Shown: positions 1 to 7,975 of the stretch, piece after piece | How positions within the stretch are numbered: position 1 is the stretch's first letter | Layout: the number at the start of each line of letters is the position of its first letter | Source: Echinicola jeungdonensis | GTDB taxonomy: Bacteria; Bacteroidota; Bacteroidia; Cytophagales; Cyclobacteriaceae | Reading direction: 5' to 3' | Length of the DNA: 18,941 bases | Assembly: GCF_030409905.1 (NCBI RefSeq) | Contig: NZ_JAUFQT010000005.1 | Coordinates: 1 to 18,941, forward strand | The notes under the pieces: generated by a model | The model's input: the letters and a program-made list of their open reading frames with translations, nothing else | Databases searched by the model: none | What the model was told of the DNA's origin: nothing | Translations under genes and position numbers: made by a program

Positions 1-96
1 TTACCATTCGACTACCAATCTTTTCCTGATAACTGTTATCATGCGCTCAACGCTTAACAATTAACATTTAACCCTTAACCTTCCAATCCCCAAGTG
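1..96. repeat. Partial copy of dispersed TTAAC-rich intergenic repeat
   Basis: This stretch shares the end block of the longer repeats at 4725-4920 and 5674-5886: a CATTC start, an AT-rich segment, then CAACGCTTAACAATTAACAT followed by TTAACCCTT. The upstream half of the repeat is missing because the window begins here. It lies upstream of the PEP synthase gene. I found no convincing Bacteroidota promoter motif between it and the gene start at 269. Confidence 0.55.
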
Positions 97-268
97 ACAA
101 AAATCAGCCGATACCAGCGATATACCTTATAAGTTTTTATTTCTTTTCCTTCGATATTCAATAGTAGTCAATATCCACTCAAATCATATTAGGCTTATCC
201 TTTTTCCACTTTTAGTGAGTGGCAAAAGGCGGCCCGGATCATTTGTGGTGGCTGAAATAATATCGAAA

Positions 269-2680
269 ATGGACCAAGAAAGCAAAAAGAGTTTTACAAT
301 ACCTTTTTCCCAGACCAACCTGAAAATGGTGGCCGAAGTGGGCGGAAAAAATGCTTCTCTGGGTGAAATGATCAGCCAGTTACACCTTTTGGGGATTCAG
401 GTTCCTGATGGTTTTGCTGTGACGGCAGCTGCATATCGTTATTTTTTATCAGCCAATCATTTGGGTGAAAAACTGGTTGCCATTTTGGAAGGTCTGGACA
501 ACAAAAACCTGGAAAATTTGGGAGATGTTGGGCTCAATGCAGAAACTTAATAAAAAATGCTCCTATTCCAAAGCCTGGGAACAAGCCATATTACAGGAAT
601 ACCGCAAATTTTTTGGAGCTGATGCTGGGGAGGTTTCTGTAGCTGTGCGTAGTAGTGCTACTGCAGAAGACCTCCCAATGCAAGTTTTGCTGGACAACAT
701 GATTCATTTTAAATATCCAAGGTGAGGCCTCCCTTCTTAGGGCTTGCCAGCAATGTTACCTATCCTTATTTAATGATCGAGCCATCAAATACCGGGTGGA
801 TCATGGTTTTGACCATATGGAGGTAGCCTTGAGTATTGGGGTGCAAAGAATGGTCAGAAGCGATCTTGGTTGTGCAGGAGTGGCCTTTACTTTGGACCCT
901 GAAACTGGGCATGAAAATATTATTTACATTACCGGGGCATGGGGATTGGGCGAAAATGTGGTCCAGGGAGCTGTCAACCCAGATGAATATTACTTTTTTA
1001 AAAAAGCAGTTCGGAAGAGAAATATAGTTTGATCTACCGGAAACTGGGTGCCAAAGAAAACCGGATGATTTATGCCAAGGAACAAAATCCACTGAGAACA
1101 ACCATTAACATTGAAACCCAACTGCTCTTAGGGATGCATGGACCTTGAGTGATAAAGATGCCATGACCTTGGCCAATTGGTGCCTTCAGATCGAGGACCA
1201 TTATCAGGTGGCCATGGATATCGAATGGGCAATAGATGGTGAAACCAAGAATTGTTTATTGTCCAGGCCAGGCCGGAGACCGTGCATCCCAAGTCCAAAA
1301 AAGAAACGGTTAAGGAATATCACTTGCTGGAAAGTCCCAATCCAATTTGTACGGGAAAAGCAGTTGGCAGGGCTATAGTAAGTGGAAGAGTGAAAGTAAT
1401 GAATTCCCTGGCAGATGCCCCAAAATTGGAAAAGGGAGATATCATCGTGGCGGATATTACCAACCCTGATTGGAATGCTCTTTTGCGGAAAGCGGTTTGT
1501 ATTGTGACCAATAAGGGGGGGAGGACCAGCCATGCGGCCATTGTGGCCAGGGAATTGGGGATCATCGCCCTTGTAGGTCAGAAAATGCCACACAGGTTTT
1601 AAAGGATGGCCAGGTCATCACGGTATACTGTGGGGATGGGGATTTGGGCCATGCTTACAAAGGGAAATTAGATTGGGAAGAAAAAGAAATTCCTCTAAAA
1701 ACTTTCCCGAAAACCAAAACCAAGCCCATGTTTATCCTGGCTGACCCTGACCAGGCATTGCCTCTTTCCCGGTATCCCAATCAAGGAGTGGGGCTGATGC
1801 GGATGGAATTTATAGTGGCCAATCAGATCAAAGTCCACCCTATGGCCCTGATGAAATTCAAGGGGTTGGCAGCCACTGAGGTAGGGAAAGAAATTGCTGC
1901 TCTGACCAGGCATTACCCAGACAAAAAAGAGTATTTTGTCCGGAACCTGGCAGAAGCTCTTTCTTTTGTGGCAGCTGCCTTTTATCCAAAAGATGTGATC
2001 ATCCGCATGAGCGATTTTAAAACTAATGAATACGCCAAACTCTTGGGGGAAGTGGTTTTGAGCCCAAAGAAGAAAACCCCATGCTTGGGTTTAGGGGGGC
2101 ATCCAGATATTATAATGATCGTTACAAAGAGGCTTTTGGATTGGAGTGTGCAGCCATCAAAAGGGTTAGGGAGAAAATGGGCCTAACCAACGTAAAAGTG
2201 ATGATCCCTTTCTGCCGTACTGTGAGGAAGGGAAAAAGGTCTTGGATGTCATGGGAAGTTTGGTTTGGCTAAAGGCGAAAATGGTCTGGAAGTGTATGTG
2301 ATGACCGAAATCCCCAATAATGTTATTCTGGCAGATCAATATGCTAAAATATTTGATGGATTTTCCATTGGTTCTAATGACCTTACCCAGCTGACTTTGG
2401 GAATAGACCGGGATTCAGCCATTATCAGTGATTTGTTTGATGAAAACAACGATGGTGTTAAATCCATGGTGAAGATGGCCATAGAGTCGGCAAAAAAATC
2501 AGGACGAATTATTGGATTTTGTGGCCAGGCCCCAAGTGATTTTCCGGAATTTTCCAGGTTCCTCGTCGAATTGGGAATTGACAGCATTTCCTTTACCCTG
2601 ATGCTTTGATCAGAGGCTGGGAAAATATTTCCTTGGCAGAGAGCAAGTTGAAAGCTCCGGAAAAGGGAGTGGTGGATTGA
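269..2680 (+). CDS. ppsA: Phosphoenolpyruvate synthase, frame broken by read errors (left copy)
   Basis: Makes phosphoenolpyruvate from pyruvate and ATP (cytoplasmic, gluconeogenic). The reconstructed protein is 807 residues, close to the usual ~790. The N-terminal PEP/pyruvate-binding domain starts at [11 protein letters not shown]. The phosphohistidine domain has [15 protein letters not shown] with the swivelling His near residue 424. The C-terminal barrel has [29 protein letters not shown] and CGQAPSD with the catalytic Cys near 755. ATG 269 is preferred over a GTG at 215 because family homology begins just after it. This copy has lost about 11 single bases, near 530, 569, 677, 709, 1014, 1119, 1246, 1578, 2223, 2262 and 2600; the right arm supplies each of them. 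One further loss, in a G run near 2045-2049, is shared by both arms. The usp gene follows 44 bases downstream. Confidence 0.93.
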
Positions 2681-2724
2681 GGCATGAGCTCAAATAATTG
2701 TAACCCAATAAATATTGTGAAGTG

Positions 2725-3546
2725 ATGAAAAAAATTGTGGTACCTATTGACTTTAGCCAGTTTTCAGAAAATGCCCTACTCAGTGCTATCAAAATAGCAG
2801 AAACTGGAAATATGGACATCCATTGCATCAATGTGGTGGAAACAGATTTGGATTGGAAACATTTGACCGAAAAAGAAAAAGCGAATCATCCGGATATCCA
2901 GGACCTTGAGGATGAGGCAAACCGGAAACTAAATGAATTTGTGGATTCCCATAAGGCCAAATATATGGACATGATAGCTGTGGTTCGAACAGGCGTAGTG
3001 GCGGAGGAAATTGTTCATTATTCAGATGAAATTGCTGCTGATTTGGTAGTGGTTGGGGCTTATGGCAAAGGGTATGAAGAGGGGAAGTTTATAGGATCTG
3101 ATTTCCAGAAAGTTCTTCGAAAAGCTTCTGGGCCTGTATTGGCCATCAAAAAAGCTTTCGAGGATAGTGAATTTATGGAAATGGTTTTTGCTTCCCGTTT
3201 GATGATGATAGTTGGCCGGTATTTTTAAAAATGCGTCCCCTGATAAAGGCATTGGATGCTAAGGTCCATTTTCTATACGTCAATACTCCGGATCATTTCA
3301 CCCCAGAGGATGAAGCCGAAAAACAGATGGGAAATTTGCGGAAGGTCAAGATGATATAAAGATAGAGAAACATATACATGATTTTGCCGAGGTGGAAAAA
3401 GGCATTATTGACTTTTCTGAAAATAAAAATATTGGGATCATTGGGATTGCCTCCCATCACCGGAAAAAGCCAGGAGTTATCAAATTGGAGTGACAGAAAC
3501 GGTTCTTTTTAAAACCTCCATTCCCGTGTTAAGCATCAAATTATAA
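2725..3546 (+). CDS. Tandem-domain universal stress protein, frame broken (left copy)
   Basis: UspA-superfamily protein with two Usp domains, reconstructed at 274 residues. It starts MKKIVVPIDFSQFSENAL, typical of the fold. Domain 1 carries the ATP-binding signature GAYGKGYEEGKFIGS (G-2x-G-9x-G-S, residues 111-125). Domain 2 ends with the usual final strand, TSIPVLSIKL, but its loop (GIASHHREKARSYQIG) lacks the second glycine, so it may not bind ATP. This copy lost one G each near 3197, 3330 and 3472. The first loss ends the raw frame early, at VGRYF. Combining the arms gives one open frame to the TAA at 3544. ATG 2725 is chosen over GTG 2722 because it gives the standard MKKI start. It is probably co-transcribed with the PEP synthase gene. 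Such proteins act in starvation or low-oxygen responses; the specific role here is unknown. Confidence 0.9.
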
Positions 3547-3754
3547 ATGCGGAATAAAGTAATGGGGCCCCAATCTCTAAGAGAAGTTACCTTCCCGGGG
3601 CTTTTCTCGATAATTACGGGAAAGTAAAAAGGTGTTTTGAGAATTCTTTTCTGTGAATTTTCCTTCAGGTGAGTGAGATTGGAATAAAAACCACCAAAGG
3701 CAAGAAAACTGATGATCAGGGCCTATGATTTTTGAATCATTAAATAAAAATATC

Positions 3755-4507
3755 ATGCAAGAGGAATTTAAGAAAAGGTTGCCCTGGTTACAGGTGGGAG
3801 TTTTGGAATTGGAAAAGCGACAGCAATTACTTTGTCTAAAAAATGTGCAAAAATAGTAGTAGCGGATTGTATCAGGGATGAGGAAACGGTGGATTTGATC
3901 CAATCGGCAGGTGGTGAGGCTATTTTTGTGAAATGTGATGTTTCAGACCCAAAAGATGTGGAAAAATTAATGGGAAAATAAAAAAGTCATATAAACGATT
4001 GGATTTAGCGGTCAACAATGCAGGGATTGAAGGGGAACAGGGCATTACTGCTGAATGTACATTGGAGAATTGGGATAGGACCGTTGATGTAAATTTAAAA
4101 GGAATCTGGCTATGTATGAAATATGAAATTCCTTTAATGTTAAGGCAAAATAAGGGTGCAATTGTCAACACTGCCTCTGTTGCCGGGTTGGTGGGATTCC
4201 CAGGCTTGCCTGCTTATGTGGCCTCTAAACATGGCATCATTGGTCTTACAAAAACTGCTGCCTTGGAATATGTAAAAAAAATATACGTGTCAATGCAGTA
4301 TGCCCGGGGGTGATCCATACCCCCATGATTGACCGGTTTACAGGGAAAGATAAAGTTGCAGAAAAGCAATTTGAGGATATGGAACCTATTGGCCGGATGG
4401 GAAAACCGGAAGAAGTAGCACTGGCCATTTGCTGGTTGCTATCAGACGAAGCTTCCTTTGTGACCGGGGATGCCATGGCCGTGGATGGGGGTTGGATAGC
4501 ACAGTAA
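3755..4507 (+). CDS. SDR-family NAD(P)-dependent oxidoreductase, frame broken (left copy)
   Basis: Classical short-chain dehydrogenase, reconstructed at 251 residues. Visible motifs are TGGSFGIG (cofactor glycines, 13-20), an acidic residue after beta-2 (VVADC, D38, favouring NAD over NADP), CDVSDP (61-66), NNAG (88-91), N114, catalytic S142, Y155 and K159 in YVASK, PG at 185-186, and the C-terminal GDAMAVDGGW. The substrate cannot be told. One A is missing near 3770 in this copy only (TTTAAG against TTTAAAG). Two other losses, in A runs near 3965-3985 and 4273-4282, occur in both arms; one extra base at each restores KLMGKIKKSYKRLD and NIRVNAVCPGV. At ~4277 the arms differ by a substitution (Lys codon here, Asn on the right). 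The gene is 208 bases downstream of usp, so it may have its own promoter. Confidence 0.9.
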
Positions 4508-4699
4508 GGATTTAATGTTGAAATGTATTATTGTTGAACTGTTGAATAGAGTTCCATTGGCGAGCAACTGCCCACACTATTCGGTGATATATTTGAATCA
4601 TAATTCAAAAATAAAAAGCAAAGGTGCAAATCGGTTAACAATTAACATTTAACCCATATTCCAAAATAATAATTTTTCAAATCTCATATCCCGAATATT
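4508..4699. other. Intergenic stretch with small palindrome and repeat fragment
   Basis: No gene is visible. It holds a perfect inverted repeat, TTTGAAT-CATA-ATTCAAA, at 4592-4609. A 22-base fragment of the dispersed repeat (GTTAACAATTAACATTTAAC core) lies at 4634-4655. The palindrome could be a weak hairpin at the end of the SDR transcript or a protein-binding site; nothing decides between these. Confidence 0.4.
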
Positions 4700-4723
4700 A
4701 AGCTACCTATTTAGCTTTTTTTT
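4700..4723 (+). terminator. Possible rho-independent terminator
   Basis: AAGCTA (4700-4705), a six-base loop, then TAGCTT (4712-4717) running into eight T residues. The stem is only 6 bp and fairly AT-rich, so strength is doubtful. It lies ~190 bases past the SDR stop and before the repeat that precedes the DUF892 gene, so it could end the rightward SDR transcript. Confidence 0.45.
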
Positions 4724-4724
4724 C

Positions 4725-4920
4725 CAAATACGGGACTGCCATGCCCTCCCATGGTCGTCCCCGCAGTGACGTTTTGCTTTAGACTTTCGGCCTTCGCCTT
4801 TCGGCATTCAATTCTTGTTAACCGTAATATAGTTAACCGTGCTTCCAACGATTAACAATTAGCATTTAACCCTTGAAATTTCCTCCCGGATCCCAATATT
4901 CAGTTATCCAGTTAACCAAA
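4725..4920. repeat. Dispersed intergenic repeat, copy A (left arm)
   Basis: About 195 bases, matching copy B at 5674-5886 block by block in the same orientation: GACTGCCA, CCTCCC-ATGGTCGTCC, GCAGTGACGTTTT, CTTTCGGCATTC, GTTAACCGT, CCAACG-TTAAC, TTTAACC, TTTCCTCCCG and a final AGTTAACCAA. It contains no open frame of note. Copies A and B bracket the DUF892 gene. The 120 bases between copy A and that gene show no clear promoter. It resembles a small non-autonomous repeat or REP-like element, but I cannot name a family. Confidence 0.7.
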
Positions 4921-5040
4921 TACACAATTCAACAATTTTTCAATCCTTGAAATAACATCAATCCTGATGCAAAGCTGATTTCCCTCATTGTTAGAGGGGG
5001 AGGAGGTGCTTATTTTAATTGAGGAAAAAAATGAAGAGCC

Positions 5041-5547
5041 ATGCAAAATATCACCACATTAACCCATTTGTTTATAGAACAAGCAAGGGAAATTTACGAT
5101 GCTGAAGTACAGCAGCTGGAAGTGATAAAAGAGATTCTCCCTAAAATAAATTCCCCGGAATTAAAACAATTGGTTACCCACCATATTGACCAGATAAAGC
5201 TTCAAAAGGAAAGGCTGGAAAAAGTATTTGCTGAAGAGGATGAGTTATCCTCCGGAGAACAAAACCAAGTTATGGCCGCATTAATCAAGGAGCTGATCGA
5301 AATCATGAATAGAAGTGCAGACAGCAAGGTAAGGGATGCAGGTCTTATTGGTTCCCTTCAACAAATCAAGCATTTTGAAATGGCTGCCTATGGGACATTA
5401 TGTGCTTTCGCCAAAACCCTGAAAAAAATAGAGGAGGCAAATGCACTGCACCATAACTTGGAAGAAGAAAAAGGAATGGATGCTCAATTGAGCCATTTGG
5501 CCAGAAATACCATCAATAAAGAAGCTTTATCTACTTTGATTTTGTAG
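5041..5547 (+). CDS. DUF892 / YciE-YciF-type ferritin-like protein (left copy)
   Basis: Small all-helical ferritin-like protein, 168 residues, intact and identical in both arms. Helix 1 has FIEQAREIYDAEVQQLEV, the family's usual opening with its conserved Glu. Later helices hold AGLIGSLQQIKHFEMAAYGT (His and Glu of the metal-site helix) and LEEEKGMDAQL. The family is linked to stress responses and possible di-metal centres; its activity is not settled. The gene stands alone between two repeat copies, ~530 bases from SDR and convergent with the ADH gene. An A/G-rich leader (GAGGAAAAAAATGAAGAGCC) precedes the start. A second, more diverged family member lies at 9138-9467. Confidence 0.9.
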   Translation: MQNITTLTHLFIEQAREIYDAEVQQLEVIKEILPKINSPELKQLVTHHIDQIKLQKERLEKVFAEEDELSSGEQNQVMAALIKELIEIMNRSADSKVRDAGLIGSLQQIKHFEMAAYGTLCAFAKTLKKIEEANALHHNLEEEKGMDAQLSHLARNTINKEALSTLIL

Positions 5548-5655
5548 AACAAAAAGTTTGGGCGATTTAATAACTAAATAAGACCATGGGTCACATAGGG
5601 GATTTACAACTTTGAAGCAGCAAGAAAATCATTTCAATTTACCAGTTAACCACAT

Positions 5656-5674
5656 AAACGGTTAAACGCCGTTT
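5656..5674. other. Hairpin in the DUF892-ADH convergent gap
   Basis: AAACGG (5656-5661) pairs with CCGTTT (5669-5674) across a seven-base loop. No T run follows on either strand, so a terminator role between the convergent DUF892 and ADH genes is only a guess. It abuts repeat copy B. Confidence 0.3.
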
Positions 5675-5886
5675 CCAAATGTGAGACTGCCACGTCCTCC
5701 CTATGGTCGTCCTCGCCTACCTACGGCAGGCAAGCAGTGACGTTTTCCTTTCGGCATTCCATTCATGATTACCGTTAAAACTGTTAATCCTGCGCCCAAC
5801 GCTTAACTTTTAACCTTGACCGCTAATATTTCCTCCCGAAACCCAATTATCCAATCCCGAATCTTCAGTTAACCAATTAACCAATC
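5674..5886. repeat. Dispersed intergenic repeat, copy B (left arm)
   Basis: About 210 bases, direct repeat of copy A at 4725-4920. It differs mainly by an added imperfect hairpin, GCCTACCTACGGCAGGC (stem with one mismatch, near 5715-5732), where copy A has none. The element fills most of the DUF892-ADH gap (5548-5876). Its final GGTTAA block supplies the TAA stop of the leftward ADH gene at 5877-5879, so the repeat abuts or slightly overlaps that gene's 3' end. Confidence 0.7.
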
Positions 5887-6900
5887 CGGAGGACTTTAGC
5901 TCCATGGATCTTTTGGTTTTTCATTTCCAGAAGGGCTTTATTGGCATCTTCCAAGGGGTATTCCTGGTAGTCTGGCAGAATCTGGGCTTTGGCAGCCAAA
6001 TCTAAAAACTCTCTTACATCCCTTGCAGTAATATGGCTACGCTTTTAATTTCCTTTTCCAACCACAGGTGGTTGGGTAGGAAAGTTTTGGAGATAGTCCT
6101 TGTCAACATTCTCTTTTCTGATGGCGTTAATAACCAATCTTCCACCTTTATTTAAATTGTTAAGAGCTTCAACTACAGGTTTCCATACCGGAGTGGTGTC
6201 GATGATCGCATCCAATTTTTCGGGAGCTTTCTCTTCTGTATCCCCTGCCCACACCGCACCCAATTCCAGGGCAAAATCCCTTTCGTTTTTACTCCGGGCA
6301 AAGATAAAAACCTTGGAATTGGGGTAACGGTAACGAATCATTTTCAATACCAAATGGGCGGAGGCTCCAAAGCCTGTCAAGCCAAGGTTTTGCCCATTAT
6401 TAAGGCCCGTCAATACCATGGAGCGGTACCCGATGGCCCCAGCACAAAGGAGAGGAGCTGCAGCTGCATCAGAGAAAAACGTAGGTATAGGATGGACAAA
6501 ACGCTCCTTTGCCGTCATAAAATCAGCATATCCTCCATTGACATCCCTGCCGGTGGCTTGAAACTGATCACACAAATTTTCCTGCCCCGATCGGCAAAAC
6601 TGGCATTTCCCACAGGCGGAAAAAATCCATGCTACTCCAACCCGGTCTCCAACCTTTACCTTAGTAACCTCACCCCGACCTTTTCAACATATCCTACTGC
6701 TTGATGCCCCAAAACCACAGGCAATTTGGGTGTGGAGTCCTTCCTTCAATTTCATCCAATTCGGTATGGCAAACCCCACAAACATTAACCCTAATCAGCA
6801 CCTCATCTGCTTTTGGGACAGGTTTTGGAATATCTCTTAATTCCAATGGATGGGATTGGTCAGAGAGATTTACAATTTTGTGAAGAACCATGGCTTTCAT
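5877..6900 (-). CDS. Zinc-dependent alcohol dehydrogenase, adh_fam_2 type, frame broken (left copy)
   Basis: Medium-chain zinc alcohol dehydrogenase, reconstructed at 342 residues. N-terminal GroES-like domain: CGVCHTELDEIEG (catalytic-zinc Cys44) and LGHQAVG (His66); the usual Glu after His is Gln in both arms. The structural zinc loop is CGKCQFCRSGQENLC (Cys97, 100, 103, 111). PLLCAGAIGYR holds the third catalytic Cys (153). The cofactor loop is GLTGFGASAH (174-183). The sequence style matches the zinc-binding dehydrogenase family TIGR02822; the true substrate is unknown. This copy lost five bases, including one in CCACCACCC, one G in GGGGG, and three near the C-terminus between DYLQ and NITARD. 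Its 3' end is correct, KVLRIG followed by TAA, whereas the right arm lost a C there. It begins 41 bases after the kinase-like gene. Confidence 0.9.
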
Positions 6901-6941
6901 ATGTAGAGGGCTTTTATTAGAAATTTTTAAATGTGATATCG

Positions 6942-7975
6942 CTAATAGGGCAACTTTTCCACAAATTTACGGGCCATTTCCAGGTATTTTTCTCCCAGTT
7001 TGCCCCATTTTGGATCGTTTTTGTATTTTTCTTCCTTCAAGTGCCAGAGGGAAAATTTTGCACGGAAGAGGGCTTGTTTACATTTATAAAACAGGATGAG
7101 GGTATCAGGTATCTTATCATTGGCTAATTGTTTATAAATTTTGATAAAATAGGCTCCTGTTGGTTCACTGTCCAACATTTCACAGCCAAGGGCCAGATAG
7201 GACAATTCTTCTGCTATGTCCATTATTTTAAGGTTACCTCAAACTCCAGGCAATCAATAAAAACTGGGGGATCGGAAAGACAAACATGCTCTGGCTTGAG
7301 GTCTCCATGGGCTTCAATGATTTTTCCTGAATTGATTCTTTGTTCGAACATTTCCCCATTTTCTTTCATGAACCGAAGAAGGGTGACGGTTATATATAAT
7401 ATGAGGTCTGGAGGCATTCCATATTCCTGGGACAAAAGTTCTTTTTTGACTTTTAGAATCTCATCGGCCAGATAGGTCTGGTGTCTATGGTAGTCCCATT
7501 CTGCAGAAGGCTGTCTCCTGTAATATTCTGCCAAGGCAACTGCTGCTCTCCTAATATCAGGAAAGTGAAGGCATCGATGTTTAAGGGCCCAATCTAACAT
7601 GCTGTCTTCAGGTAATCTTTTCATTTTGATCAACCAATCCACCGGTTTGCCCTTTCCTCCAATCTTTAATTTTCCTGTCTCCAATATATTGACTGGTGTC
7701 AAGCCAATATACACCTTTTCTGCCATGGCTTTATTGAGGCGGATTTCATCCGGCAATTCCTGTATCGTATTTCTGGAAGCCTTAGGTCCAGCGAATTCCA
7801 TATCACTGTTTTTTTAGCTTGTAAGCATAATTATCTGTTAGGAATACCCAAGACATATGAGTTTCAATCACTTCCAATTCATCAGGACTATCTGGATAAT
7901 TTTCCTTGATTTTAAAAAATTCACCACCTCTTCAGTGGTAGTGGAATGGGAGGTAGGGCTTGCTTTGCTATTCAT
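6942..7975 (-). CDS. Aminoglycoside-phosphotransferase-like kinase (COG2187 type), frame broken (left copy)
   Basis: Protein-kinase-like-fold phosphotransferase, reconstructed at 345 residues. It resembles the N-terminal half of the larger COG2187 proteins, which usually carry a C-terminal P-loop kinase domain absent here. Motifs: SWVFLTDNYAYKLKK (nucleotide-binding Lys region), a conserved RYRNCRDEIRLNK helix, HGDLKPEHVCL (catalytic loop, His224 and Asp226; the usual Asn is His) and FIDCLEFE (metal-binding Asp). Substrate unknown; it need not act on antibiotics. This copy lost four bases, near 7230, 7755, 7815 and 7917. Its 3' end is intact, ending VEKLPY, and corrects the right arm. Its ATG overlaps the prs-like stop by 8 bases, implying translational coupling. 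Confidence 0.83.

Noticed and set aside
766..1101. Open frame of 111 codons antisense to the PEP synthase gene, with its mirror at 17839-18174
   Set aside because: It lies within a well-conserved coding region in the opposite strand and has no recognisable domain; shadow of the real gene.
269..2680. Programmed ribosomal frameshifting or multiple small genes in the PEP synthase region
   Set aside because: The breaks differ between the two arms and each is repaired by the other arm; only one is shared, and it lies in a G run.
3465..3546. A frameshift in the usp gene shared by both arms at AAATTGGAGTGA
   Set aside because: Taking GGG at 3467-3470 from the left arm and CGGGAAA from the right arm gives an open frame through IASHHREKARSYQIGVTE to the TAA, so no shared loss is needed.
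3565..3572. GGGGCCCC palindrome between usp and SDR
   Set aside because: Eight bases with no loop or T run; too short to support a terminator or operator call.
4592..4655. CRISPR-like or tandem repeat array in the TTAAC-rich intergenic sequence
   Set aside because: Repeats are irregularly spaced, diverged and few; there are no equal-length spacers and no cas genes.
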